A DNA stretch of 64,000 nucleotides from Croceivirga radicis (GTDB lineage Bacteria > Bacteroidota > Bacteroidia > Flavobacteriales > Flavobacteriaceae): assembly GCF_002072105.2 (NCBI RefSeq), contig NZ_MTBC01000002.1, forward strand, positions 1 to 64,000, given 5' to 3'. Shown here piece by piece: positions 9,501 through 17,147 of the stretch (positions are counted from its first letter, which is position 1; each line of letters opens with the position of its first letter). Under the pieces are notes generated by a model, which had not been told where the DNA came from, did no database searches, and saw nothing but the letters and a program-made list of their open reading frames with translations. The translations under genes were made by a program, and so were the position numbers.

Positions 9501-10902
9501 TGCTACCATCTAGAGCATCCGTTCCAGAGAATATCCAGTTGCTGGAGTCAAAAGAACCACCATTAGCTATGCTATTGTCTTTACGATATGCCCAACCGTC
9601 TACATGGTCCCAAGCTGTTCCTGTTCCATCGGTATTAATATCCCCAAAAACGTCTATGACATTACCATTTAAAAATAGTTCCACGGCGTCGTCACCATTA
9701 ATTCCCATTGCACCAGTGGTGTAGTCGGGTTCAAATCCAAAGAAGCTGGTAAAACCATCCGTTTCTGAGGCCACATAGATAAACGTGCCAGCAGCTACTG
9801 AAACCGCATCAAATGTAAATTCTTGTCCGTCTGTACCACCACCGTTATTGGCAGAACCCAAACCATAAGTAGATAGATCATCAATAGCAGCCGTAGCATA
9901 TAATTCTACGCCTTTTGGTACACCGCCAGAAAGCGGCCCGTCAAAAACGCCTGTAATAATAAGATTTGCACTAATTGGACTGTCAGATTGGGTATTAGCA
10001 GTAGTAGTTACTCCAGTAGAATACTTAAAACTGTCAGAAACCGACCAAATTTTGTAGTAGTACGATGTATTTGGTGTTAAACCTACATGATTAAAACTAC
10101 TGTTATTTCCGGAAAGTAAAATGGTACTACCATCGCTTAATTGTTCTCCAGGTACATAAGGAATGCCTTCTTCTGGGCTAGCAGTAATTGGGGCAGTAGT
10201 AGAAAATGCCAATAAAATATTATCGTTATTTGGATTCAATGCCCATGTTAAATCGATAGCAGTAGTGCTAATGGCCAAGCTGTTGAAATTAGTAGGATTG
10301 GCAATGATATCTACTTGACCGCCTCCAAAGGTTGCGGTTGGGAAAGGCACTGGTGCATTGGCATTACTCGTTTGCCCATCTAAGGCATTGGGGCCACTGT
10401 AGGTCCAATTGTCCAATACAAAAGTTGCTCCATCTGGGCCTGTGTCATTTTTACGATATGCCCAACCATCTAAGTACTCCCATGGTTGCCCAGTTCCGTC
10501 TGTGTTGATGTCGCCAAAAGTATCAATTACAGTGCCCTGGTAGAATAATTCTATAGCATCATCTCCATTTATATTCGCTGTACTATCCACGTAGTCTGGA
10601 GTAAAACCAAAAAAGGAAGCGAATTGTACCTCTTCTGAAGCTATATAAATAAAAGAACCCGCTGTTACACTGGTTACCGGAAAAACAAATTCTTCGCCAT
10701 CTGTTCCACCGCCATTATTGGCAGAGCCAAGACTGTAAAAACTAAGATCGGCAATATCATTAACGGCATAAAGTTCTACCGCTTTTGGTAGTCCGCCGCT
10801 AAGTGGACCGTCTATAACCCCAGTAATTCTTAGGTCTTGAGCTAGGCCGCTAAAACCAAAAAAGAGGGTTGCTAAAAAGAGAAGCGCGTAATTTTTTTTC
10901 AT
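6547..10902 (-). CDS. T9SS-exported multidomain nuclease with three lamin-tail domains
   Basis: A 1451-residue secreted protein. Residues 1-22 are a signal peptide ending SGLAQ. Three lamin-tail-like domains (about 23-195, 313-484, 485-655) share the motifs ITGV-DGPLSGG, GSANNGGGTDG and INGDDA-ELF. A fibronectin/Ig-like segment (about 200-305) separates the first two. An OB-like region (about 666-850) precedes an endonuclease/exonuclease/phosphatase catalytic domain (about 866-1163) with TTWNIEWFGD, AVQEIAD, LLGDFNDD and a terminal SDHFPVSV. SprB-like and PKD-like repeats (about 1173-1320) and a T9SS type A sorting domain (about 1375-1451) complete it. Known relatives are extracellular DNases or phosphatases used for nutrient scavenging. 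It sits inside the intracellular ligase-associated repair cluster but has its own terminator, so shared regulation is doubtful. Confidence 0.9.
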   Translation of the reverse strand: MKKNYALLFLATLFFGFSGLAQDLRITGVIDGPLSGGLPKAVELYAVNDIADLSFYSLGSANNGGGTDGEEFVFPVTSVTAGSFIYIASEEVQFASFFGFTPDYVDSTANINGDDAIELFYQGTVIDTFGDINTDGTGQPWEYLDGWAYRKNDTGPDGATFVLDNWTYSGPNALDGQTSNANAPVPFPTATFGGGQVDIIANPTNFNSLAISTTAIDLTWALNPNNDNILLAFSTTAPITASPEEGIPYVPGEQLSDGSTILLSGNNSSFNHVGLTPNTSYYYKIWSVSDSFKYSTGVTTTANTQSDSPISANLIITGVFDGPLSGGVPKGVELYATAAIDDLSTYGLGSANNGGGTDGQEFTFDAVSVAAGTFIYVASETDGFTSFFGFEPDYTTGAMGINGDDAVELFLNGNVIDVFGDINTDGTGTAWDHVDGWAYRKDNSIANGGSFDSSNWIFSGTDALDGSTDNATATTPFPTKAFGPDLLITGVIDGPLSGGTPKAMELYARNAIADLSSYAVGSANNGGGTDGVEFTFPAVSVAAGTYIYVASETDNFTAYLGFAPDFTSGALAINGDDAVELFYNNEIIDVFGDSNTDGTGQAWEYLDGWAYRKTGTLNNGSFVLTDWSFSGTNALDGTTTNATASVPYPVKTYAGGDGGVDENPDVITISEARNAAEGTLVTVTGVLTVADEFGGSAYLQDATAGIAIFDPQVHGEGLFQIGDSITVTAVRSSFNEQLQLGPVTSVSANGTPNQPIIPATITLDQLGAYDGQLVKINNVSFPRPNDLLFGNSNYQLTDTSGTGEMRIDNDVTELVGLAQPENCGEVIGVVGKFRDFYQLLPRQRSDLACAQPYENPPLPIPVDPASTLEITTWNIEWFGDDSNSPAAGNPNSDAIQKDSVKTIIQQLNPDVLAVQEIADEALFTTMVNELEGYSYVLSPAVSYPDDTSGNQQKVGFIYKNSTVNITDTKVLLESVHPYYNGGDTSFLTDYPSTPDRFYASGRLPFMMSTQVTIDSTEVDYDFIVLHARANSSNGPQERYDMRKYDVEMLRDSLNQYYPTNNLVLLGDFNDDVDETVADGINTTLSSYEAYVADATNFDVLTDVLSEQGFRSYAFRENMIDHILVSNEVAPNYIDQSARVHYEFYDGDYTNTASDHFPVSVRMLIKPLSLEQLASTDISCFGNADGTASVNISGGAAPYTYAWSNGASTPSVSGLEAGDYTVTITDALSASVSASFTLMEPAVLDVITSEDVKVFIGYNDANCTTLSILETMGGTAPYNYLWNTGEATEQIHVCPEETTTYSVTVTDANGCETIKDITVTVEDVSCGNNYRNPKVTVCFKGRSLCVSKRAAARLLEKGATLGSCENVPPVAQVITASPNPFNSYTEINFSTPTQERYYAVVFNSYGRVVHRTWIREGCESQKLYLNYLYKGIYFLNLYEGREVVKSIKLIKE
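8938..10836. repeat. Three direct repeats encoding lamin-tail domains
   Basis: The three lamin-tail domains are encoded by DNA copies at about 10318-10836, 9451-9966 and 8938-9450. The second and third abut with no linker. Shared protein blocks such as SANNGGGTDG and FGDINTDGTG (FGDSNTDGTG in the third) indicate duplication within the gene. Confidence 0.85.
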
Positions 10903-10920
10903 ATAGTGGGTTTAAGAATA

Positions 10921-10948
10921 AAAAAACGCTTAAAGGTGCGGCGTTTTT
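10921..10948. terminator. Hairpin between helicase and exported nuclease genes
   Basis: AAAAACGC and GCGTTTTT form an 8-base-pair stem around an 11-base loop (10922-10948), with T or A runs on both sides. It lies after the helicase stop and before the nuclease start on the minus strand, so it could terminate or attenuate helicase transcripts. Confidence 0.5.
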
Positions 10949-11010
10949 GTGTCATAGAGGTGTGCTAAAAATTAAGGTTAGGTTAACAATTTTAACACAT
11001 AGGCGAACCG

Positions 11011-13470
11011 TTATTTGGTAAGCATGCGAGTCATACGCTTAATACGGTCTGCCAGTTTTTCTGAAGATAGTTTTTCTCGTAATCGGTCTGTAATGATAGG
11101 AAAAGAAAAAGGAGTAGGTTTTTCGCAATTTTTCCAAATAATGTTTTGCTGCGCGATGCGTTCCAGCGCTAATCGCAAACGGCCTTCTTCCAATTGATGT
11201 TCAAAAGTTTCGGTAAAAGCCTGTTGAAATAAAAGATTGTCTGGTTCATAATCCCGAAAAACATCGAATAATAATTGTGAACTGCTTTGCAGGTGCTTCA
11301 TTTTTACGCCTTTCTCTGGATAACCGGTAAAAACCATTCCACTGATTACCGCAATATCACGAAACTTGCGCCTTGCCATTTCGTTGCTGTTTAGGCTCTT
11401 TTGTAAATCGGCCAATAAGTAATCTGTAGTAAACAAATCATTATCCAGTATGGCTTGTATGTCAATAGGTTTATCGCTCAACATCTCAAAACCATAATCG
11501 TTAAAGGCCAAAGAAGCGGTAATTGGACTTAATAGGCTTATACGATACGAAAGTAGGCTGCTCATGGCTTCATGTACCGCACGACCCTCGAACGGATAAA
11601 AAATATGATGATACCCGTCTCGGGTTTTAAAGGTTTCAATGAGAAATTCGTCTGGTTTGGGTACAATGCTTTCTTGACGTTGCTTGTCAAAAATAGGTTG
11701 TAGTGATTTCAATTCCGACCCCTGTAATTCGTCGGCAGCGGCTTTATAGAGTTCCTGGCGTAGCAATTCGGACATTTGGGCACTAAAACTGAGTCTACCG
11801 CCCATCCAACTGGGTACTTTGTTGGTTTTTTTATTGGAATTTCGCACGTGGGCCTGCATGCCTTTGATACGGATGAACTCCAAGTTTCTTCCCGCAAAAG
11901 TAAATACATCGCCTTGCGTTAATTTCGAAATAAAATATTCTTCTATAGAACCAATATATCCTCCTTTTTGGTATCTAACACTTATGGTAGCATCGCCTAC
12001 GATGGTCCCAATTTGAAACCGATGCCGCATAGCTACACCTCGATTGTTCACTTTAAACTTGCCGTCTGCTTCCACTTCCACCTTTTTGTACTCGTCATAG
12101 CTGCTCAGACTTTGGCTGCCCATGACCAAAAAATTTAGGAGCCATTGCCACTGGTCTTCCGTAATGCCTTGATAGCAAAAGGTCTGCTGAATTTCAGGAT
12201 AGATTTCTTCTGGGTAAAAACCATCCGAAACTGCTAAAGTGGTGAGGTATTGCAACAACACATCATAACTGTTGAGGTAGGGTAGGCGGTCTTCCACCGC
12301 ATTTTCCTTAACGGCCACCTGCAAGGCAGAAGCTTCTATCAATTCCATGGCATGTGTAGGCAAAAAGTGGATAACACTCTCTTTTCCGGGTCGGTGCCCA
12401 CTACGCCCTGCACGTTGTAAAAAACGAGCTACGCCCTTGGGGCCACCAATTTGTATTACCGTTTCTACAGGAGCAAAATCTACACCTAAATCCAAACTAG
12501 AAGTACACACCACGGCTTTTAAGCTTTCGTTACGAATGGCCTGTTCTACCCACAAGCGTGTTTCCTTGTTTAGACTGCCATGGTGCATGGCCATTTCCCC
12601 TGCGAATTCCGGATACTTTTCCAAGATTTTCTGAAACCAAATTTCGCACTGGCTACGGGTGTTGGTGAATAGTAAAGTGGTCTTACTGTTGTTGATGATG
12701 GGGACCACTTCGTCTAACAAATGCAAGCCTAAATGCCCACGCCACGGAAAGGTTTCCATGGTTTTTGGGATGATGCTTTTTACGGTAATTTTCTTTTGTA
12801 GGTTGGCGCGCACCATGACGGAATTTTCCAGTTCTGGACTTATGGGACCCAGTAACACCTGTCTGGCCTGTTCTAGATTACCAATGGTTGCCGAAATGCC
12901 CCAGATACGTAAATTTTTGCAGATGGTTTTGAGTCGGCTAAGACCCAGTTCCATTTGTACACCACGTTTGGTACCTAAAAGTTCGTGCCACTCATCTACC
13001 ACAATAGCGGAACAGCTTTTAAAGACTTTTTTATAATCCTTGGAAGACAGTAGTAATTGTAAACTTTCTGGTGTGGTAATGAGCAAATCTGGCATGGCAG
13101 TGCGTTGCTTGGCGCGCTCTTTAGTGCTGGTGTCTCCCGTGCGGATGCCTACCGTCATTTGAGTGCCTAAATCTTCCGTAATGCGTTCTGCGGATTGTTT
13201 TATTTCTTGGGAAAGGGCTCGTAATGGTGTTATCCAAATAGCCTTTAACCCCTTTTTGTGTTTGTTCTTGTAATCAGGATTTTGTTTGATGTAGTTGAGA
13301 ACGATGGGGAACCAAAGTGCGTAGGTTTTTCCGCTGCCCGTGGGTGCATTTAGCAGGCCGTGTTTGCCCGCCAAAAAGGCTTTCCAGGTCTCTTTTTGAA
13401 ACGGAAAGGGTTTCCAACCTTGCTGCTGAAACCAATCTTGGGCTATATGGAATAATTCTTTTTGGGTCAT
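11011..13470 (-). CDS. Ligase-associated DNA damage response DEXH box helicase
   Basis: An 819-residue superfamily 2 helicase of the Lhr-like group. Walker A is APTGSGKT at 42-49, the DEXH box is DEWH at 159-162, SATIGN follows as motif III, and motif VI is QRAGRSGHRPG. A long C-terminal region follows the two RecA domains. Length and motifs match the family that is genetically linked to the ATP-dependent ligase, exonuclease and PdeM. It lies downstream of the ligase but is separated from it by the DUF559 gene and a palindrome-rich spacer. Its specific role in repair is inferred from this association. Confidence 0.92.
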   Translation of the reverse strand: MTQKELFHIAQDWFQQQGWKPFPFQKETWKAFLAGKHGLLNAPTGSGKTYALWFPIVLNYIKQNPDYKNKHKKGLKAIWITPLRALSQEIKQSAERITEDLGTQMTVGIRTGDTSTKERAKQRTAMPDLLITTPESLQLLLSSKDYKKVFKSCSAIVVDEWHELLGTKRGVQMELGLSRLKTICKNLRIWGISATIGNLEQARQVLLGPISPELENSVMVRANLQKKITVKSIIPKTMETFPWRGHLGLHLLDEVVPIINNSKTTLLFTNTRSQCEIWFQKILEKYPEFAGEMAMHHGSLNKETRLWVEQAIRNESLKAVVCTSSLDLGVDFAPVETVIQIGGPKGVARFLQRAGRSGHRPGKESVIHFLPTHAMELIEASALQVAVKENAVEDRLPYLNSYDVLLQYLTTLAVSDGFYPEEIYPEIQQTFCYQGITEDQWQWLLNFLVMGSQSLSSYDEYKKVEVEADGKFKVNNRGVAMRHRFQIGTIVGDATISVRYQKGGYIGSIEEYFISKLTQGDVFTFAGRNLEFIRIKGMQAHVRNSNKKTNKVPSWMGGRLSFSAQMSELLRQELYKAAADELQGSELKSLQPIFDKQRQESIVPKPDEFLIETFKTRDGYHHIFYPFEGRAVHEAMSSLLSYRISLLSPITASLAFNDYGFEMLSDKPIDIQAILDNDLFTTDYLLADLQKSLNSNEMARRKFRDIAVISGMVFTGYPEKGVKMKHLQSSSQLLFDVFRDYEPDNLLFQQAFTETFEHQLEEGRLRLALERIAQQNIIWKNCEKPTPFSFPIITDRLREKLSSEKLADRIKRMTRMLTK

Positions 13471-13481
13471 ATCATTTTTTA

Positions 13482-13600
13482 GTTCCTTCCCTTACTTAAG
13501 GGAAGGTGAATTGATGGTAATCAATTCGGAAGGGTTGCCTTTTTCCCTTTCCGAGGTAGCTATGCTACCCCACCTTTCCCATTGCAAAGGGAAAGGAATT
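13482..13600. repeat. Palindrome-rich intergenic element next to DUF559 gene
   Basis: About 120 bases hold successive inverted repeats: CCTTCCCTT-ACTT-AAGGGAAGG (13485-13506), GAATTGAT-GGTA-ATCAATTC (13508-13527), CGGAAGGG with CCCTTTCCG (13527-13553, one bulge), GGTAGC-TAT-GCTACC (13555-13569) and CCTTTCCC-8 bases-GGGAAAGG (13573-13596). The CCTT(T)CCC motif recurs in both orientations at the two ends. This looks like a REP/BIME- or MITE-like dispersed element rather than a simple terminator. Copies elsewhere in the genome cannot be seen from here. Confidence 0.75.
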
Positions 13601-13601
13601 A

Positions 13602-13952
13602 TTATACGTTCTTAAAATTAGATTCAATTTCATTTAGTATTTGCTTCAAATCTTCAAAAACTTGCTTATTTTCAAAACGAAGTACTTTGTATCCTAGTTT
13701 CATTAAATGTTTATCTCTTAGATAATCTTGTTCTCTGTTTACCGTGTTAAAATGGATTTCTCCGTCCAATTCAATAATAATTTTCTCTTTTGCACAGTAA
13801 AAATCTACTATATAATTTTCTATTTGATGTTGTCTTCTAAATTTTCGGCCTGCTAATTGTTTTTTTTGAATGTACTTCCATAATTGTGCTTCAGCAGGGG
13901 TGAGATTTTGTCTTAGTTCTCTTCTAGAAGTAATTAGGTTTTTCTTTTTCAT
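13602..13952 (-). CDS. DUF559 domain protein (Vsr/restriction-like endonuclease fold)
   Basis: A small basic protein of 116 residues if started at the ATG at 13952 (MKKKNLITSRRELR). The open frame extends to 13994 but would overlap the ligase stop. It carries the DUF559 hallmarks LTPAEAQLWKYI, KFRRQHQIENYIVDFYC, IIIELDGEIH and VLRFENKQV. The D in YIVDF and the E-x-D in IELDG match a PD-(D/E)xK-type metal site, so nuclease activity is plausible but unproven for most of the family. It lies between the ligase and the helicase and is bounded by the palindrome-rich element. DUF559 genes are not standard members of this repair cluster, so insertion is likely. Confidence 0.85.
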   Translation of the reverse strand: MKKKNLITSRRELRQNLTPAEAQLWKYIQKKQLAGRKFRRQHQIENYIVDFYCAKEKIIIELDGEIHFNTVNREQDYLRDKHLMKLGYKVLRFENKQVFEDLKQILNEIESNFKNV

Positions 13953-13980
13953 TGCTGATTTGCCAATCTTTTTGCTATTA

Positions 13981-15597
13981 CTATCCCTCCCCATTCGGAA
14001 TCAAAGCTTTTAAATCTTCCAAGCTATTGGCTTCTTCAATTTTCTTGTCTTGCCGCCAGCGTAAAATTCTTGGGAACCTTGTGGCAACACCGCTTTTGTG
14101 TCTTTTGGAAAGCGCTATGCCTTCAAAGGCAATTTCAAAGACATGATGTGGGGTTACGCTGCGTACCGGTCCAAAGCGTTCTAAGGTGTTTTTCTTTATC
14201 CAAGCGTCTACTTTTCGGAATTCGGCATCCGTAAGTCCGGAGTAGGCTTTTGCAAAGGTGACCAGCTCTTTTTCGCCATCTTCATTTTCGTCCCAAAGGG
14301 CAAAGGTATAATCAGTGAACAGGTTGCTACGCCTACCATGGCCCCTCATGGCATAAGTAAGTACGGCATCTATGGATAGTGGGTCTACCTTCCATTTCCA
14401 CCAGTCGCCCTTTTTACGGCCTACCAAATAGGGGGAAGCGTTTTTCTTTAGCATGAGGCCTTCACTGCGTTTTTCTCTAGAGGTCTCCCGTTCTGCGGCT
14501 ACTTCTTCCCATGAATTAAATGCCATTTTTTGGGATAGCAATAGAGGTGCACCCTTAGCTGAGGTTACTTGACTATGCAGTTGTTCTAGCAGCTTTCGCC
14601 TTTCTAAATAGGGTAATTCCCTGCAATCTTTACCTTCCCATTCCAACAGATCATAAGCCTTTAACACAACAGGAGTTTTTTTAAGCAAAGCCTTGGATAC
14701 TGTCTTGCGTCCTATACGGGTTTGCAAATCGTTAAACGTACCAATTTCCCCATTGGGATAGGGTAGAATTTCGCCGTCTAGAACAGTACCGTTAGGGATA
14801 GCTCCCACAAACGCTTCAAACTCCGGATATTTATCCGTTACCAATTCTTCTCCACGGCTCCAAACAAACAATTCATTGTTGCGAAGAATAACCTGAGCAC
14901 GAATGCCATCCCATTTGTGTTCAAAAGACCATTGGGTAACATCGCCTAAATCCTTGGGCTCATCCTCCAAGGCATATGCCAAATAGAAAGGATAGGGTTT
15001 GGAAAGGAAATCACTGGCCTTTTCTTCCAATACCAAATCTTGAAAACTAATGGTATTCGGGTCCCAATTCCCCATTAGTTTGTAGGCAAGGATATCTTCA
15101 TCTATACCGGTAGCCTTGGCCAAAGCTCGGGTCATTAATTTTTGACTTACCCCAATGCGGAAGCCCCCGGTAATCAGTTTGGTAAATACAAAACGACCGT
15201 AATAATCCAATTGTTTCCAATTGGCGAAGAGGTAGACTTTTTTATCAGCATCTTCCTGTTTTTTGAGCCAAATCATTTCTTGCAAAAACTGGGTCAATGA
15301 TTTGTCTGTCGCGGTTTCGTCTTGAGGTACAACCAAGGCAATGGTTTCTGCCAAATCACCAACAATATGATAGCTTTCCTCAAAAAGCCACAGCGGAATA
15401 TTCGCAAGTTCAGAAGCCCATTCGCGCAACAAAGTAGTGTTTACCGGGCGCGGAGGCCTTCTATGAGATAATATGGCGATGGTCCACACCTTGTCTTGGT
15501 CTGTAGCGGAAGCAAAATAATTAGCCAAGGCCGCTACTTTTACATTGGTCTTGTTGGTGCCGTCCAAGGTTTTTATAAGTTGGGAGAACTGCTTCAT
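13981..15597 (-). CDS. ATP-dependent DNA ligase (ligase-associated repair cluster)
   Basis: A 538-residue ATP-dependent DNA ligase that seals nicks through an enzyme-AMP intermediate. The adenylation motif EHKWDGIR places the nucleophile at K228. An N-terminal DNA-binding domain (about 1-200) precedes it. Later motifs include LDGEIL (motif III), SEGLMLKK (motif IV) and WWKWK (motif V), followed by an OB fold. This is the ligase that defines the ligase-associated damage-response module; it is distinct from the NAD-dependent replicative LigA, which is not in this window. Its start overlaps the upstream exonuclease stop by 4 bases, suggesting translational coupling. Confidence 0.93.
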   Translation of the reverse strand: MKQFSQLIKTLDGTNKTNVKVAALANYFASATDQDKVWTIAILSHRRPPRPVNTTLLREWASELANIPLWLFEESYHIVGDLAETIALVVPQDETATDKSLTQFLQEMIWLKKQEDADKKVYLFANWKQLDYYGRFVFTKLITGGFRIGVSQKLMTRALAKATGIDEDILAYKLMGNWDPNTISFQDLVLEEKASDFLSKPYPFYLAYALEDEPKDLGDVTQWSFEHKWDGIRAQVILRNNELFVWSRGEELVTDKYPEFEAFVGAIPNGTVLDGEILPYPNGEIGTFNDLQTRIGRKTVSKALLKKTPVVLKAYDLLEWEGKDCRELPYLERRKLLEQLHSQVTSAKGAPLLLSQKMAFNSWEEVAAERETSREKRSEGLMLKKNASPYLVGRKKGDWWKWKVDPLSIDAVLTYAMRGHGRRSNLFTDYTFALWDENEDGEKELVTFAKAYSGLTDAEFRKVDAWIKKNTLERFGPVRSVTPHHVFEIAFEGIALSKRHKSGVATRFPRILRWRQDKKIEEANSLEDLKALIPNGEG

Positions 15598-16619
15598 GCC
15601 GATTCTTGGGTTTCGGGTTCTGCATTCACTTCGGCATTTTCTCCTTCAAATTGTGTAGCTTCTGTACGGGCGTCATAACCCAAATCGCGCAAGTATTTAG
15701 AAAAAATATCAGTATAACCGTGGGTACAAATTACCTTTTCTGCTCCTGTGTCTTTAATAGCTTTGAGCAATGATGGCCAATCGCAATGATCGCTCAACAC
15801 AAAACCTTTGTCTATGGCGCGTCTGCGGCGTGCACCCCTAAAGGCCATCCAACCACTGGCAGAAGCGGTAACAAAGGGAACCATTTTACGTATCCAAGTA
15901 CTGCCGTGCGCAGAAGGCGGTGCTAGCACCAAATTGCCTTTTATGGCTTCCTTTTTGGTATCTTTTGTAATTAGTTCCGTTTCTGGGAAATCCACTAATG
16001 GGCGTAAAACTTCCGTCATATTCTCAATGGCACCATGGGTATAGATTTTGCCAATGCTGGGGTCTAAATGCTTTAACAGGCGTTGTGCCTTGCCCAATGA
16101 ATATCCGAATAAAATAGAGGTTTGGCCGTTGGCTTTGTTCTGGGCCCACCAGTTGTTAATGTCCGTGAATACTTCGGTTTGTGGCCGCCATAAAAAAGCG
16201 GGTAGGCCAAAGGTGCATTCGGTGATAAAACTATGGCATTTTACGGATTCGTAAGGTGTAGCTACCCCATCGTCCTCTAATTTATAGTCCCCCGTAAATA
16301 CCCAGATTTCTCCTTTGTGCTCTACTTTTATCTGGGAAGAACCAATGATGTGTCCTGCAGGGTAAAAGGTGAATTTTACATTGTTTATGGTAAAGGGTTG
16401 TCCCCAGTTTACACCAGAAACATTTATATCTCCTAGCCGGTGTTTTATAATGGGAACGTTGCTGTTGTGTGTAATATATTGTTGGTGTCCCCAGCGGCTA
16501 TGGTCTGCATGGCCATGGGTTATCAAGGCTTTGTCTACCGGTTTCCAAGGGTCTAAATATACCTTTGCCGGATGGCAGTAAATGCCTCGGTTCGTAAATT
16601 CCAATAAGGTTTTTTTCAT
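15594..16619 (-). CDS. Ligase-associated DNA damage response exonuclease (MBL fold)
   Basis: A 341-residue metallo-beta-lactamase-fold nuclease of the SNM1/beta-CASP-like group. The metal motif HGHADH is at 35-40 (H35, H37, D39, H40), with further ligands around GHIIGSSQI, FTGDYK and a late LSDHCDW. It is the first gene of the ligase-associated transcript and overlaps the ligase by 4 bases. An end-trimming role before ligation is inferred from the fold and partners. The acidic C-terminal tail (about 25 residues) is unlikely to be catalytic. Confidence 0.92.
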   Translation of the reverse strand: MKKTLLEFTNRGIYCHPAKVYLDPWKPVDKALITHGHADHSRWGHQQYITHNSNVPIIKHRLGDINVSGVNWGQPFTINNVKFTFYPAGHIIGSSQIKVEHKGEIWVFTGDYKLEDDGVATPYESVKCHSFITECTFGLPAFLWRPQTEVFTDINNWWAQNKANGQTSILFGYSLGKAQRLLKHLDPSIGKIYTHGAIENMTEVLRPLVDFPETELITKDTKKEAIKGNLVLAPPSAHGSTWIRKMVPFVTASASGWMAFRGARRRRAIDKGFVLSDHCDWPSLLKAIKDTGAEKVICTHGYTDIFSKYLRDLGYDARTEATQFEGENAEVNAEPETQESA

Positions 16620-16680
16620 AGCAGTGTGAATTTACGAATTCTTTCTAGCATTTCTTACTGTGGCATTTATCCATAAAAAC

Positions 16681-16688
16681 TATATTTG
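16681..16688 (+). promoter_or_regulatory. -7 promoter element of the TerB-like gene
   Basis: TATATTTG fits TAnnTTTG and lies 18 bases before the ATG at 16707. A possible in-frame TTG start at 16686 falls inside this element, which argues for the ATG. Confidence 0.55.
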
Positions 16689-16706
16689 CGGAACAAAAAT
16701 TTGAAG

Positions 16707-17132
16707 ATGCCAATTATAGATTTATACGAGCACGGAGAAAGAAGAAAAGAAGTGGCCCACTTTGCTACTTTGGCTACATTAGCTGCTGTGGACGGAGAAA
16801 TTAATCCGGAAGAAAAAGCTGTTTTGGACAAGTTTGCTTTTAGACTGCATATTAGTGATGCAGAGTATGCCGAAATCTTGGATAAAGAGAATAAATATCC
16901 TATTGAGACACCGCATAGCGCAGAGAAGCGTTTAAAGCGACTTCATGACTTTTTTCAAATTATCTTTTCGGATAATGAGATGGACGAATCACAGCACCGA
17001 ATGGTTAAGCGGTATGCTTTAGGACTAGGATTTACCTCAGAACAGTCTGAAGTGATCATAAAAAAATCAATAGAGCTATTTTCTGGTAAAATCTCTTTTG
17101 AGGATTACCAATATGTAATGGCAAGAAAATAG
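16707..17132 (+). CDS. TerB-like tellurite resistance domain protein
   Basis: A 141-residue soluble helical protein. The segment from HFATLATLAAVDGEINPEEKA onwards, with its acidic DGEI, resembles the TerB/DjlA N-terminal domain, and a second acidic helix pair contains FSDNEMDESQHRMVKRYA. TerB-like domains are proposed metal-binding or scaffold modules. No other ter gene is nearby, so a tellurite function should not be assumed. I start it at the ATG at 16707 because the alternative upstream TTG lies within the promoter. The gene is monocistronic and converges on fbp. Confidence 0.7.
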   Translation: MPIIDLYEHGERRKEVAHFATLATLAAVDGEINPEEKAVLDKFAFRLHISDAEYAEILDKENKYPIETPHSAEKRLKRLHDFFQIIFSDNEMDESQHRMVKRYALGLGFTSEQSEVIIKKSIELFSGKISFEDYQYVMARK

Positions 17133-17147
17133 CCCTATCTACAATAA

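Noticed and set aside
13954-13994. Upstream start of the DUF559 gene (MGRDSNSKK)
   Set aside because: It overlaps the end of the ligase and adds residues outside the DUF559 domain; the ATG at 13952 gives the usual length.
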